A stretch of DNA of 64,000 bases from NCBI RefSeq assembly GCF_014199255.1, contig NZ_JACIJF010000007.1:62001-126000 (forward strand). Reading direction: 5' to 3'. Source of the stretch: Sphingomonas xinjiangensis. Lineage in GTDB: Bacteria; Pseudomonadota; Alphaproteobacteria; Sphingomonadales; Sphingomonadaceae. Below are positions 11,196 through 21,126 of the stretch, piece by piece; position 1 is the stretch's first letter, and each line of letters starts with the position of its first letter. The position numbers and the translations under genes are program-made. The notes beneath the pieces are model-generated. The model saw only the letters and a list, made by a program, of their open reading frames with translations, did no database searches and was not told the DNA's origin.

Positions 11196-14100
11196 TCAGA
11201 AATCCAGCGTGATGCCTGCGTACAGGTACCGGCCGAGGGCATCGTAAACGACCGGGAAGGTGTTGCCGTTGCAGAAGCCGGCCGGGCACGCGGAGCTGCT
11301 GATAAGCGGCGGGTCACGGTCGAGCAGGTTCTGAACGCCTAGACGGAAGGTGTAGTGGTCACCCACATTCGCCGTCATGTTCAGGTCGAAATAGCTTTGG
11401 GAGCCGATTCGGCGGTTGAACTCCGAAACGGTGCCCGCAAGCGAACTCTGCCCGCTGGCCGCGTCAAGGCCAACCGGGCCAAAATAACGCCACTGACCCG
11501 AGATGCCGATGCCATCCGGCAACGTGAAGGTCATGCGCGCCTTGTGCCGCCACTCAGGAGCCGGGGTGCCGCAGATGTTGCCGAACAGTCCGGCGCAATC
11601 ATAAGGCTCCGAAACGCCATTGTCGGTCTCGAACTTGTTAAGCCAGGTGCCGTTAAAGTTCAGCGCGATCTGGCCAAGCCCACCGATCGCCTGCGAGAAG
11701 CTCGCGCCGATGTCGATACCCGAGGTTTGCAGGCTGCCGATATTCTGGTCGGTGTCGGTCACGAAGCCGGCGGGCGAACGCCATAGCGAACCTGAAGCGT
11801 CGCGATTGATCAGGGCGCAATAGGGCGATGCCGCGTTCGCGGTGCAATCCGCCAGGATCGTATCCTGGCCGATGCCCTGGACGACGTTCTCGACCTGGAT
11901 GTTGAAGTAGTCGACCGTGATCGCAAGGTTGCGGAAGAACGGCAGGAAAGTCGGCTGCAGCACCACACCAGCGGTGTAGGTGTTGGCAGTCTCCGGCGTC
12001 AGGTTCGGATTGCCGCCGATCAAGCCGTTATACTGCGCCGAAGGATTGCTTGCAACTCGCTGACCGACGCTAAGCCCTTGTGCCAGACAGCCGGCATCGG
12101 CCGCTGTCAGCACACGATCGGCGCACGGATCAGTCGATCCGTTGAGAGCGATACGCTGAGGCGCGAAGAACTCCTGAATGTTCGGCGAGCGAACGGCCCG
12201 GTTGTACGCTCCTCGAATGCGGAGTGCTCGAACCGGCGCGAAATCGGCACCGACCTTATAGGTATCCGTCGAGAAGGTCCGGGCACCCACTTCATAACTG
12301 GAATAGCGGTAACCACCTTCCACCGAGAAGTCGTAGACCCAGCTCTGCTGTGCAATCGGCAGACGGGCTTCACCAAAGGCTTCATAAACGGAGAACGAAC
12401 CGTTGACCGGCAGCGACGCGGCACCCTGACCGGCCAGGTCGCCGGTCTGGAACGCCACGTCCGTGTCCAGGTTCAGCGATTCTTTCCGATACTCGGCACC
12501 AACTGCAACGCCAAGGCCATCATTCGCCCAAGGAGACTGGATACCGTATTTTCCGAGCTGGCCGGTGAAAGAGGCCGAAGCGACCTGCTCCTCAACCTGA
12601 CCACGTTGGAAGCCCGGCGTCGCAAGGTAGTTGACGGAAGCTTGCGATACGGTTCCCGTGCCGAAAATGTCGTAGGGGATGCAGTTCGGGTCGCTTCCAT
12701 CGACGACCGACCGGCAGGTTGCGACGCCGTTCACCGACACGACGTCAAGCGCACGGCCAAGGCGTGAGATCGAGAAGTCGTTCAGATAGGTTTCGGAATA
12801 GTTGGTCCGGGCAAACTGATAGTACGCGTCATAGGTGAAAGCGCTGCCAAGATCACCCTTCGCGCCGGCCACTAGGCGGAAGCTGGTATGCTGCAGATCG
12901 TCCTGGCGTGGAGCGCCTTCAACGTTACGGCGAAGGATCTGAGCCGAACCTCGATTGTACGTCAGCCCGGTCGCTGGATCGATAAAGTTGAACGGCGAGA
13001 ACGCAGCCGCGCCCACCGCCGGGTTGTTAAAAAAGTTCTGATAATTGTAAGTGAGCGAGGAGACCGTACCGGTTGCCGAATAGGGAGGCGCAGTCAGGAA
13101 GAAGCTGCCCGGAACGTCGGGGTTTTCTGTAACCGTAGGGGCAACAAGGTTCCCGGTGGCGCAGATGATCCCGCGCTGCTGTGCGGAAAGCAGCGGATTG
13201 TCACAATTGATCGAAAACGTGTTGCCGAAGTTGCCGGCGGTGTAGCGCTCGTCCGGGCGCTGGTAGTAGTTGGTTGGCCCGAAGTTGTAAGCAGTGGAAC
13301 CAGGGATTAGCGTCCGGTTCGGACCGATCTGGAAGGTGTTAGAGGCGCCATTCGCATAAGGGGTAGAAGCACCCGTCTCGTCCACATCACTCAGTGCGCC
13401 GCCGCTATAGGCGAAGAAGGTGCCGTTGGCGGACGTAGCCGAGCCACCGCACGAGAGCGCGCCGGCAGCCGTCGAATTGAGCGAGCAGGCGCTATAATCG
13501 CGACGTGCCTGAGTCACTGCGTTGATGCGGCGATAGCCAGCATAAGCAACGACATGGCCGCGATTGTCGTCGAACGCCGCGCCAATCGTCGCCGTCGCAT
13601 CGATCGTGCCCCCGTCCACCACTACACCATCCGGATAGCCGAAGCCGCGTGCATTCAGCGCATCGCGAACGCCGCTGCGAGCATCGTTCTTGTGCTGGTA
13701 AAGGCTGTACTGGCTGTCGATGCGGAAACCGGTGAATTCGGTGTCCATGATGAAGTTGACAACGCCGCCGACGGCGTCCGCGCCATAGGTCGACGAAGCG
13801 CCGCCGGTCAGCACATCGACGCGCTTCAGCAGGTTCGCCGGGATGAAGTTGATGTCGGCAGCCGAGTCGCTGGGATCGCCGGGAACGAGACGGCGGCCGT
13901 TGATCAGCACAAGCGTGCGCTGGCTGCCCAGGTTGCGCAGGTTGACAGTCGAGGTGCCGGTCGCGGCATTCGAGACCTGGCCACCCTGGTCGGCAAAAAC
14001 CTGCGGCAGGGTGTTGAGCAGATCCTCGACGCGAGTCGTTCCCGAAAGCTTGAACTCTTCGTTGTTGATCACGGTGACCGGGCTGACCGAGGTTAGGTTC

Positions 14101-14345
14101 GGCTGCGGAATGCGCGAACCGGTGACGACGATTTCACCTTCGGGTGCCGAGGCTTCGGTTCCGCCGGCCTGTGCACTAACGTCGAGACCCTCTGCCGGGG
14201 TCACCGGCGCTTCGGTCGTGGTCGGCTGCGAGTTGGTCGACTGGTCGGCGGCGTCCTGTGCGAATGCCGGCGACGCAAGCAACGCGGCGCTGAGGACAAG
14301 CGGCGCTGCCCCCATCTTCAAGGTGGTCCGGAAACTTTTGATCAT
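11196..14345 (-). CDS. TonB-dependent outer-membrane receptor
   Basis: This gene encodes 1049 residues. A signal peptide (residues 1-30, ending SPAFAQ) is followed by a Q/T/E-rich linker. The TonB box EIVVTGSRI comes next, then the plug domain (PVTVINNEEF, LLNTLPQV, LRNLGSQRTLVLINGRRLV, YGADAVGGVVNF). A long 22-strand barrel ends YLYAGITLDF with terminal Phe. It imports a ligand across the outer membrane using TonB-ExbBD energy; the ligand cannot be told from sequence. The start is the ATG at 14345, with AAAGGGGAA upstream; the open frame's upstream extension is not signal-like. The two leftward genes after it encode TPR proteins with oxygenase and sulfotransferase domains. It is divergent from the secreted protein at 14543. 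Confidence 0.95.
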   Translation of the reverse strand: MIKSFRTTLKMGAAPLVLSAALLASPAFAQDAADQSTNSQPTTTEAPVTPAEGLDVSAQAGGTEASAPEGEIVVTGSRIPQPNLTSVSPVTVINNEEFKLSGTTRVEDLLNTLPQVFADQGGQVSNAATGTSTVNLRNLGSQRTLVLINGRRLVPGDPSDSAADINFIPANLLKRVDVLTGGASSTYGADAVGGVVNFIMDTEFTGFRIDSQYSLYQHKNDARSGVRDALNARGFGYPDGVVVDGGTIDATATIGAAFDDNRGHVVAYAGYRRINAVTQARRDYSACSLNSTAAGALSCGGSATSANGTFFAYSGGALSDVDETGASTPYANGASNTFQIGPNRTLIPGSTAYNFGPTNYYQRPDERYTAGNFGNTFSINCDNPLLSAQQRGIICATGNLVAPTVTENPDVPGSFFLTAPPYSATGTVSSLTYNYQNFFNNPAVGAAAFSPFNFIDPATGLTYNRGSAQILRRNVEGAPRQDDLQHTSFRLVAGAKGDLGSAFTYDAYYQFARTNYSETYLNDFSISRLGRALDVVSVNGVATCRSVVDGSDPNCIPYDIFGTGTVSQASVNYLATPGFQRGQVEEQVASASFTGQLGKYGIQSPWANDGLGVAVGAEYRKESLNLDTDVAFQTGDLAGQGAASLPVNGSFSVYEAFGEARLPIAQQSWVYDFSVEGGYRYSSYEVGARTFSTDTYKVGADFAPVRALRIRGAYNRAVRSPNIQEFFAPQRIALNGSTDPCADRVLTAADAGCLAQGLSVGQRVASNPSAQYNGLIGGNPNLTPETANTYTAGVVLQPTFLPFFRNLAITVDYFNIQVENVVQGIGQDTILADCTANAASPYCALINRDASGSLWRSPAGFVTDTDQNIGSLQTSGIDIGASFSQAIGGLGQIALNFNGTWLNKFETDNGVSEPYDCAGLFGNICGTPAPEWRHKARMTFTLPDGIGISGQWRYFGPVGLDAASGQSSLAGTVSEFNRRIGSQSYFDLNMTANVGDHYTFRLGVQNLLDRDPPLISSSACPAGFCNGNTFPVVYDALGRYLYAGITLDF

Positions 14346-14542
14346 TGCTGTACTTTCCCCTTTGGCAGCCGGCGTTTCATTTACGCGCGCCGTGCGGCCA
14401 TTTTGATCAAGGAAGAACAGTTGCATGCGCGTTTCAGGTTTGTAAACGTAGGCAGCACAAAAAAACGCGGAACGCCCACGCCATGTAGCTTTGTTGCAAC
14501 ACGGCGCGGCCTTCGCTCGATCCGTGCGCGTTGGAGAAAACC

Positions 14543-15085
14543 ATGTTCGTGCGACCCTTCTTCCTTGCAGCTGCGCTGTGCGCCTGCGTCACTTTTCTCG
14601 GAACAGCGGCCTTCGGTCAGGACGCGGCGTCCCAGCGGGCGGCTGCGTTCGACCGCGTGGTGCGGTGCCGGTCGATCGCCGATCCGCAGCAACGTTTGGC
14701 GTGTTTCGAGCGCGAAGTTGATGCGCTGCAGCAAGCGGAGTCTCGGAAGGAAGTGGTGATCGTTGACCAAAAGCAAATACGCGCGGCCAAGCGCTCGCTG
14801 TTCGGTATCCAACTCCCTAAGATCGCGATCTTTGACGGCGATAATAAGGACGGCGCAGACGACGCGATCGAGCTTGAGACAACGATCACGTCATTCGGGC
14901 GCAGCGGCGAAGGTGGGGTGTCCTTCACAACCGCCGAGGGCGCGCGCTGGACGCAGAGCGACAGCCGCACGATCATCGGCAGCGTCAAGCCGGGCAGCAA
15001 GGTGACGCTGCGCCGTGCCGCATTCGGCAGCTATTTCGCCAAGCTTGACGGTCGGCCCAGCTTCCGCGCCAAGCGCCTGAATTAG
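14543..15085 (+). CDS. secreted protein of unknown function
   Basis: This gene encodes 180 residues. MFVRPFFLAAALCACVTFLG and the following residues to about 25 (AAFGQ) are a signal peptide, so the product is periplasmic or external. A Cys pair in VVRCRSIADPQQRLACFERE is typical of small secreted proteobacterial proteins. The C-terminal half (IELETTITSFGRSGEGGVSF onward) looks like an OB or beta-barrel fold with basic strands. I do not recognise a named family. The ATG at 14543 has GGAG 6 nt upstream; an in-frame TTG at 14531 lies on the ribosome site itself and is rejected. The stop overlaps the stop of the M23 gene by 4 nt (convergent). Confidence 0.8.
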   Translation: MFVRPFFLAAALCACVTFLGTAAFGQDAASQRAAAFDRVVRCRSIADPQQRLACFEREVDALQQAESRKEVVIVDQKQIRAAKRSLFGIQLPKIAIFDGDNKDGADDAIELETTITSFGRSGEGGVSFTTAEGARWTQSDSRTIIGSVKPGSKVTLRRAAFGSYFAKLDGRPSFRAKRLN

Positions 15086-15924
15086 GGCATCGGCCCGGTG
15101 ACGAGCAGCGGGTCGATGCGGGTATTGCGCCACCTCATTCCCCAGTGAAGGTGCGGGCCGGTGGCGCGACCGCTGACCCCGATGGCACCGATCAATTGCC
15201 CTTGCCGAACATGATCGCCCGGCTTCACGTCTATGCGCGATAGGTGAAGGAAGGCGCTGTTGAGACCCATGCCGTGGTCGATCATCAACAAGTTACCTTC
15301 TAGCGTGAAGGGGTGATCAGCAGCCAGGATCACCACGCCATCGGCGGGCGCCACGATTGGCGTTCCGATGGCGCGGGCGATGTCGATCCCGGAATGGAAG
15401 GCACCGGGCTCGCCGGCATAGATGCGCTGCGAGCCGAACAGCGTCGAGATGCGGCCGGTGGTCGGCCACAGGAATGGCTGGCGCCACCCCTGCGCATCGG
15501 TGTGCTGCGCGCGCGCGGCCTTGATCCGGGCGAGTTCGCCGGGGCGGACGCGCTCGAACTCGGGCCGGGGCACCGGATATTTAGGCAGACGGTTTAACCG
15601 CGAGATGTTCCAGCCGCGCGGCGCGATGATCAGCTGCTCGCGGACTTCGCGCCCGTCGCGCAGACGGGCGGCAAGCGTCGCAACCGGAGCGGCGTCGCGG
15701 TCGAATGCGATGGCGAAGCGGCCATCGGTGGCGATCGGAATGGGCTGGCCGTCGAGCGTGATCTGGACAGCGCCGGCGGGTGCGGTGCCGAGCACGAGCG
15801 CGCCCTGGGTGAGCGACGAAGGCAGGCCGAAGCGGCTAACCGCCTGCGCAACCGCAGGCGTGAACATGGGCGTCGTGGCAGGCGCGAGGAGCAGGACGGC
15901 GAGCGCGGCGCGACGTCCCCTCAT
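15082..15924 (-). CDS. M23 family metallopeptidase (LytM-type)
   Basis: This gene encodes 280 residues. A signal peptide (about 1-27, ending PAVAQA) is followed by a beta-rich N-domain and an M23 peptidase domain from about residue 165. The peptidase carries the zinc motif FHSGIDIA (HxxxD) and GPHLHWGM (HxH), plus a second His in FLHLSR. It should cut peptide cross-links in periplasmic peptidoglycan, or activate amidases if degenerate; all metal ligands are present here. The ATG at 15924 overlaps the stop of the DUF2093 gene by 4 nt (ATGA), so the two are coupled. The upstream open extension to 16197 is antisense-like and rejected. The stop overlaps that of the convergent gene at 14543. Confidence 0.93.
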   Translation of the reverse strand: MRGRRAALAVLLLAPATTPMFTPAVAQAVSRFGLPSSLTQGALVLGTAPAGAVQITLDGQPIPIATDGRFAIAFDRDAAPVATLAARLRDGREVREQLIIAPRGWNISRLNRLPKYPVPRPEFERVRPGELARIKAARAQHTDAQGWRQPFLWPTTGRISTLFGSQRIYAGEPGAFHSGIDIARAIGTPIVAPADGVVILAADHPFTLEGNLLMIDHGMGLNSAFLHLSRIDVKPGDHVRQGQLIGAIGVSGRATGPHLHWGMRWRNTRIDPLLVTGPMP

Positions 15925-16118
15925 CCCGCTGCTAGCACCTGTGCGGCCCGCTGCGCGTCGAGATAGGCTTGCTGATGCTCCACGCTCCAATAGCGCAGCT
16001 CGTCGAGCGGAATGCGCTCGCCGCTGACCGCGCAAGGAACATGATCGCCCGGGCTCAGCACGCGGAAACTGTTTGCGAGATAATGAAGGCGCGCCGGGCG
16101 CGCGTTGGACATCAGCAT
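15921..16118 (-). CDS. DUF2093 family protein
   Basis: This gene encodes 65 residues matching DUF2093, a short alphaproteobacterial family of unknown role: GDHVPCAVSGERIPLDELRY, then WSVEHQQAYLDA. The single Cys sits in the conserved turn. The ATG at 16118 has a GGAG site about 7 nt upstream; a second in-frame ATG lies two codons later. The gene is 17 nt after xseA and overlaps the M23 gene by 4 nt, forming a three-gene leftward unit. Confidence 0.88.
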   Translation of the reverse strand: MLMSNARPARLHYLANSFRVLSPGDHVPCAVSGERIPLDELRYWSVEHQQAYLDAQRAAQVLAAG

Positions 16119-16135
16119 GGAAGGCTCCGTTCGGT

Positions 16136-17515
16136 CTACAGCAGGTTCGGCTGTTCGGGCTTGGCCGCAGCGTAGGATTTGCCGCCGGCGCGCTCAACCC
16201 GCGCGTCGATCGGGCCGTCCTGGAAGTGGAGCGTCACGGCCTGGGCGGCGCGGGCGCCTTCGGCCGTGCCGATCACCTTGCCGCTGCCGCGTGCTTCCAC
16301 CCAAGCATAGCCCTTCTTAAGCGGCAGCTCGGGATGCACTAGTTCCAAGTGGCGGGCGATGCCGGACAGCCGCTCGGTCGCGGCGCGCAGCCGCTGGTCG
16401 AGCATCGCCGGGCGCAGCGCGCCGGCCGAACGCTCGAGCTGCGAGCGGGCGACGGTGACGCGCCGCTCCAGCGCACGGCCGAGCCGGGCGCCGAGATCGT
16501 CCATCCGCTGGCGCTGGGGACCGAGCAGCGCGTCGCGGCGCGGCAGCACGCGGATCAGCGCGGCAAGCCGTTCGGAGGCGCGTTCGTGATAGCGCCGCAC
16601 GCAGCGATCGGTACGGTGGGCAAGCGTGGAGACGGTATGGCGCACGTCGGCGAGCACCGGCACCGCCATTTCGGCGGCGGCGGTTGGCGTCGGCGCGCGC
16701 AGGTCGGCGGCATAATCGCACAGACTCGTGTCGGTCTCATGCCCCACCGCCGAAATCACCGGGATGGTGCAGTCGGCGACGGCGCGGACCACCACTTCCT
16801 CGTTGAAGGCCCACAGATCCTCGATCGAGCCGCCGCCGCGCGCGACGATCAGCAGGTCGGGGCGGCGCACCGGACCGTCGACGGGCATCGCGTCGAAGCC
16901 GCGGACGGCGCGGGCGACTTCGGCGGCGGCGCCCTCGCCCTGCACTTTCACCGGCCAGACCAGGACATGGCTGGGAAAGCGGTCGGCCAGGCGGTGAAGG
17001 ATGTCGCGGATCACCGCGCCGGTGGGCGAAGTCACCACGCCGATGGTGCGCGGCATGTAGGGCAATGGCTTCTTGGTCTGCGCGTCGAACAGCCCCTCGC
17101 CCGCCAGCCTGGCCTTGAGCTTCTCGAACAGCGCCATCAGCGCGCCTTCGCCCGCCAGCTCGAGCCGTTCGATCACCACCTGGTATTTCGAGCGGCCGGG
17201 GTAAGTGGTGAGCTTGCCGGTGGCGACGACCTCAAGCCCATCTTGCGCCGCAAAGGAAATGGCGGCGGCGGCGCCGCGCCACATCACGCCGTCGATGATC
17301 GCATCGGCATCCTTGAGGCAGAGATAGGCATGCCCCGAAGCGGCGCGCTTCCACCCCGAAATCTCGCCGCGCAGCCGGACATGGCCGAACTCACCCTCCA
17401 CCACGCGCTTCAGCCGCTGCGAGAGTTCGGACACGCTCATGGCGGGTGCGTTGTCCCCGGCGACCGGCTCGGCTACGAGCCGCCCGAATGACGTATCAAC
17501 AAAGGGGTCGGGCAT
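16136..17515 (-). CDS. xseA: exodeoxyribonuclease VII large subunit
   Basis: This gene encodes 459 residues. With XseB it forms exonuclease VII, which degrades single-stranded DNA from both ends. An OB-fold ([20 protein letters not shown], about 48-67) is followed by the catalytic core ([53 protein letters not shown]) and a coiled-coil C-terminal half. The start is the ATG at 17515, because the leading [13 protein letters not shown] segment looks like real protein. Its start codon shares the CATG at 17513-17516 with the divergent purD start. An alternative ATG (MSVSELS) lies at 17440. An AGGA ribosome site lies inside purD. Confidence 0.95.
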   Translation of the reverse strand: MPDPFVDTSFGRLVAEPVAGDNAPAMSVSELSQRLKRVVEGEFGHVRLRGEISGWKRAASGHAYLCLKDADAIIDGVMWRGAAAAISFAAQDGLEVVATGKLTTYPGRSKYQVVIERLELAGEGALMALFEKLKARLAGEGLFDAQTKKPLPYMPRTIGVVTSPTGAVIRDILHRLADRFPSHVLVWPVKVQGEGAAAEVARAVRGFDAMPVDGPVRRPDLLIVARGGGSIEDLWAFNEEVVVRAVADCTIPVISAVGHETDTSLCDYAADLRAPTPTAAAEMAVPVLADVRHTVSTLAHRTDRCVRRYHERASERLAALIRVLPRRDALLGPQRQRMDDLGARLGRALERRVTVARSQLERSAGALRPAMLDQRLRAATERLSGIARHLELVHPELPLKKGYAWVEARGSGKVIGTAEGARAAQAVTLHFQDGPIDARVERAGGKSYAAAKPEQPNLL

Positions 17516-18779
17516 GAACGTCCTGCTATTGGGATCGGGGGGCCGCGAACATGCGCTCGCCTGGAAGCTGGCGCAGTCGCCACTCCTGGAGAAGCTATAC
17601 GCCGCGCCGGGCAATCCGGGAATAGCGCAGCACGCAGCGCTGGTCGACATCGCGGTGGGCGATCAACGCGCGGTGATCGACTTCTGCCTGCGCAATTCGA
17701 TCGGCTTCGTAGTGATCGGGCCCGAAGCGCCGCTAGTCGACGGATTGGCCGACAATCTGCGCACCATGGGGATCGGCGTGTTCGGGCCGAGCCGGGCGGC
17801 GGCCCAGCTGGAGGGGTCCAAGGGCTTCACCAAGGATTTGTGCAAGCGCGAGAAGATCCCGACGGCCGGCTATGTGCGGGTGCAATCGCGCGACGGCGCG
17901 CTGGCGAGCCTGGAGGATTTTCCGCTGCCGGTAGTGATCAAGGCCGATGGCCTGGCGGCTGGCAAGGGCGTGACGGTCGCGTTCAGTCGCGAGGAGGCCG
18001 AAGAGGCAGTGCGCGGCATCTTTACGGTACCGGGCGGTAGCGCGGTCATCGAGGAGTTCCTGGAGGGCGAGGAAGCCAGCCTGTTCGTGCTCACCGACGG
18101 CACGCACCTGATGCCCTTCGGTTCGGCACAGGACCATAAGCGCGTCGGCGATGGCGATACCGGCCCGAACACCGGCGGCATGGGCGCGTACAGCCCCGCG
18201 CCGGTGCTGACCGCAGCGCTGGAGCGCCAGGCGATTGACGAGATCGTGCGGCCGACGGTGGAGGCGCTGGCGCGGATGGGTTCCCCCTATGTCGGGGTGC
18301 TGTATGCGGGGCTGATGCTGACAAAACAGGGTTCCAAGCTGATCGAATATAATGCGCGCTTCGGCGATCCCGAATGCCAGGTGCTGATGATGCGGCTGGA
18401 GGACGACTTGCTCGACGTGATGGTCGCCGCAGCGAAGGGCGAACTGGCTGGCCGCCCTGCCCCGCGCTTTGCCGATGCAACCGCGCTCACCGTGGTGATG
18501 GCGGCCAAGGGCTATCCCGGCACGCCAGAGACCGGCGGCGCCATTGGCGGCATCGCACAGGCCGAGGCGACCGGCGCGCGCGTGTTCCAGGCGGGCACCC
18601 GCCTGGACGACGGGCAGTTGGTGGCGAGCGGCGGGCGCGTTCTCAACGTGACCGCGACCGGCGCAAGTGTGGCGGAAGCGCAGGCGGCGGCATACCGTGC
18701 GGTGGACGCGCTGGACTTCCCCACCGGCTTCTGCCGCCGCGACATCGGCTGGCGCGAAGTGGCGCGTGAGCACAAGTGA
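17514..18779 (+). CDS. purD: phosphoribosylamine-glycine ligase (GAR synthetase)
   Basis: This gene encodes 421 residues, the normal family length. It joins 5-phosphoribosylamine and glycine using ATP, the second step of purine synthesis. It is an ATP-grasp enzyme: [19 protein letters not shown] is the N-domain, [16 protein letters not shown] and [16 protein letters not shown] form the ATP-binding region, and [12 protein letters not shown] and [10 protein letters not shown] form the active site. The ATG at 17514 has AAAGGGG about 8 nt upstream; that site lies inside the divergent xseA coding region. A GC-rich hairpin follows the stop. Confidence 0.97.
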   Translation: MNVLLLGSGGREHALAWKLAQSPLLEKLYAAPGNPGIAQHAALVDIAVGDQRAVIDFCLRNSIGFVVIGPEAPLVDGLADNLRTMGIGVFGPSRAAAQLEGSKGFTKDLCKREKIPTAGYVRVQSRDGALASLEDFPLPVVIKADGLAAGKGVTVAFSREEAEEAVRGIFTVPGGSAVIEEFLEGEEASLFVLTDGTHLMPFGSAQDHKRVGDGDTGPNTGGMGAYSPAPVLTAALERQAIDEIVRPTVEALARMGSPYVGVLYAGLMLTKQGSKLIEYNARFGDPECQVLMMRLEDDLLDVMVAAAKGELAGRPAPRFADATALTVVMAAKGYPGTPETGGAIGGIAQAEATGARVFQAGTRLDDGQLVASGGRVLNVTATGASVAEAQAAAYRAVDALDFPTGFCRRDIGWREVAREHK

Positions 18780-18788
18780 GGCTGGAGC

Positions 18789-18816
18789 GTCCGGCAAGGC
18801 TACGCGCTTGCCGGAC
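18789..18816 (+). terminator. hairpin after purD
   Basis: A perfect 10-bp stem (GTCCGGCAAG/CTTGCCGGAC) with an 8-nt loop begins 10 nt after the purD stop. No clear T-run follows, so termination is likely but not certain. The rest of the gap to 18943 shows no gene. Confidence 0.55.
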
Positions 18817-18943
18817 AGGCCTGAACGTCCCTAGAAATAGGCCATCCAAGGAGTTCTCGACATGATCCAGCGCCACCGCTGAAGCGGCACGGTAATCCCC
18901 GAGGCGCACATCCGTGCGCCTGGACGCTGGCTTCGAGAACATC

Positions 18944-19712
18944 ATACAAAGACTGAAGAACAAGACGTGCGTCGTTACCGGCGCGGCGCGTGGCATCGGC
19001 CACGCTATTGCAGCGCGCTTGGCGGGATCGTCATCCTGACCGACGTTGATCAGACGGCTAGCGCTGGGCAGCTGACGAGATCGGATGCCGCTTCGAACCA
19101 CTCGACGTCGCCGACGAAGCCGCTTGGCAGCGCCTGGCTGAACGCATTCCTGCCGTCGATGTGGTGGTCAACAATGCCGGCGTGACTGGCTTCGAAGGCG
19201 GCATGGTGGCGCATGATCCCGAACATGCGAGCCTGGACGACTGGCGGACGGTGCACCGCGTCAACCTGGACGGCACGTTTCTCGGCTGCCGCTATACAAT
19301 CCGAGCGATGAAGGCGCGCGGAACGGGCTCGATCATCAACATATCCTCGCGTTCGGAGCTGGTCGGCATTCCGCGCTGTGCCGCCTATGCGTCGTCCAAG
19401 GCGGCGATCCGCAACCACAGCAAAACGGTCGCGCTTTAATGCGCGCAGCAGGGGTGGAAAATTCGCTGCAACTCGATTCACCCGGCGGCGATCCTCACGC
19501 CGATGTGGGAGCCGATGCTGGGCACCGGCCCGGAACGCGAGGGGCAGATGCAGGCGCTGGTGGCCGACACGCCGCTGCGGCGCTTCGGACTGCCCGATGA
19601 GGTGGCCGCGCTGGCGGCCACGCTTGCGTCCGACGAGGCGGCCTACGTCACGGGAACCGAGATCAACATCGGTGGCGGCCTGCTCGACGGCTCCGCCGCG
19701 GCTCCGGGTTGA
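18944..19712 (+). pseudogene. degraded short-chain dehydrogenase (SDR)
   Basis: Conceptual repair gives a classical SDR: QRLKNKTCVVTGAARGIGHA (Rossmann TGxxxGIG), VVVNNAGVTG, SIINISSRSELVG, AAYASSKAAI (YxxxK) and [16 protein letters not shown]. Four lesions are visible. The expected start ATG is ATA at 18944. A frameshift lies near 19022-19027 (frame of 18971 to frame of 19027). A second frameshift lies near 19060-19073. An in-frame TAA at 19437-19439 interrupts [22 protein letters not shown]. The C-terminal part (19440-19712) is otherwise intact in the same frame. The number and kinds of lesion argue for real decay rather than a single read error. The substrate of the ancestral enzyme is unknown. 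Confidence 0.88.
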
Positions 19713-19772
19713 CTGCTGCGCCGCTCCGTCCGCCACCTGCCCACACCCGCGCGCCTCTGATGCATGGCGGGG

Positions 19773-21116
19773 TCAGCGGCTGGCGAGCTGTACCTCGTCG
19801 CGGTTGTATACGTCGTCGCGCAAGACCAGCCGCCCGCCTTCAACGCCGGTGGTCAGATAGGTGATGTACACCGGCACCGGATCGCTTAGGTCGACGCGGC
19901 GTTCGGGCTTGCCGGTGCCCATCGGCACGGGCTTGCCGAACAACCAGCGAGCGAGACGCGGCGCATCTTCCAACCGCACGCAGCCGGCGCTGAACATGCG
20001 GGCTTCTTCCTTCAACAGCGTCTTTTGCGGTGTGTCGTGAAGATAGATGCCCAGCTTGTTGGGGAACATGAACTTGACGCGGCCCATCGCATTTGCCGGC
20101 CCCGGCAGCTGGCGGACGCGCAACTGCACGACGTTGCTGGCAGCCGCGTTCCAGTCGACCTGGTCGGCGGGAACGACCTTGGCATAGTCCGACCAGTCGG
20201 AAAGCACCTGGTAGCCCTTGGCCTTCAGGTACGGCACGCCTTCCTGAAGAACATTGGGCGCAATCCGCTCTGCCACCAGATCGGGCGGGACGTTCCAATA
20301 AGGGTTCACGCTGGCATAGCGAATCAGCGCGGCCATCATCGGAGTCTGCTGATCGGGACGGCCGACCACCACTTTCATCGTACCGGCGACGCGACCGTCT
20401 TCGTACATCCACAAGCGTGCAGCGGCGGCGTCGACGAGCACGTAGCGTTTGCCGAGATTGGCGGGTAGCGCCCGGGCGCGATCGAGGTTTAGGCGGACCA
20501 GGCGCAGGTCCGCTTCGGGCGAGTCACCATTATACTCGGCGGCGGCGGCGTTGCGCAGCCGTGCATAGACCGGATTCATCCAGCCGATGCTCTCAAGATG
20601 CTGGCGCAGCGAGGGCGCAGTGGCGGCCTGGGCGAGCAGCGCGTCGGCTTCCACGCGGCGCGGGGCAAGCTCGGCATCGTTGTAGAGCATGCCGATGTCG
20701 CGCGGGCGCAGCATGTCGCGGGCGAGCGCGACAAAGGCGCGGGACAACAGCATCTCGGCCTTGGCCAAATCGCGCGGCGAGCCGTCCATGGCGCGGTCGA
20801 GCGACTTGGCGATCGTGCGCGGGCGATAGGTGTCGGGATCGAGGCCGTCCAGCTCGGCGGTCTCGATCAGGGTCAGCAGCGTGGCCGCCTCCGGCCCGAC
20901 CATGTCGTCGCGGATCCAGAGCGGCTCAAAGGCGCGGGCGCGGTAAAAGGCGCGGATCTCGCGCGACGACGCGTCGGCTCCCTCCAACGCATCGATCAGC
21001 GCGGGCGATGTCTGCGCGGCGGCAGGCGCCATCGGCAACGCCACGGCGAGCACGAGGGCGAGCAATGGTGCGCGCACCCGGGGAAACCGGGCGCGCGCGA
21101 AGTTGGGGTTGGTCAT
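19773..21116 (-). CDS. L,D-transpeptidase, YcbB-type
   Basis: This gene encodes 447 residues. A signal peptide (about 1-30, ending APAAAQ) is followed by a helical scaffold with a peptidoglycan-binding-like region and a YkuD catalytic domain. The catalytic region reads LGIYLHDTPQKTLLKEE and then FSAGCVRLEDAPRLARW, with nucleophile Cys379. The SAGC variant of SHGC is usual in the YcbB (LdtD) branch. The enzyme should form 3-3 cross-links in periplasmic peptidoglycan. The ATG at 21116 starts the signal peptide; the frame is open further upstream but only as antisense-like sequence. It lies 10 nt after the DUF4142 lipoprotein gene, probably in one operon. Confidence 0.93.
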   Translation of the reverse strand: MTNPNFARARFPRVRAPLLALVLAVALPMAPAAAQTSPALIDALEGADASSREIRAFYRARAFEPLWIRDDMVGPEAATLLTLIETAELDGLDPDTYRPRTIAKSLDRAMDGSPRDLAKAEMLLSRAFVALARDMLRPRDIGMLYNDAELAPRRVEADALLAQAATAPSLRQHLESIGWMNPVYARLRNAAAAEYNGDSPEADLRLVRLNLDRARALPANLGKRYVLVDAAAARLWMYEDGRVAGTMKVVVGRPDQQTPMMAALIRYASVNPYWNVPPDLVAERIAPNVLQEGVPYLKAKGYQVLSDWSDYAKVVPADQVDWNAAASNVVQLRVRQLPGPANAMGRVKFMFPNKLGIYLHDTPQKTLLKEEARMFSAGCVRLEDAPRLARWLFGKPVPMGTGKPERRVDLSDPVPVYITYLTTGVEGGRLVLRDDVYNRDEVQLASR

Positions 21117-21126
21117 GCCGGGATCT

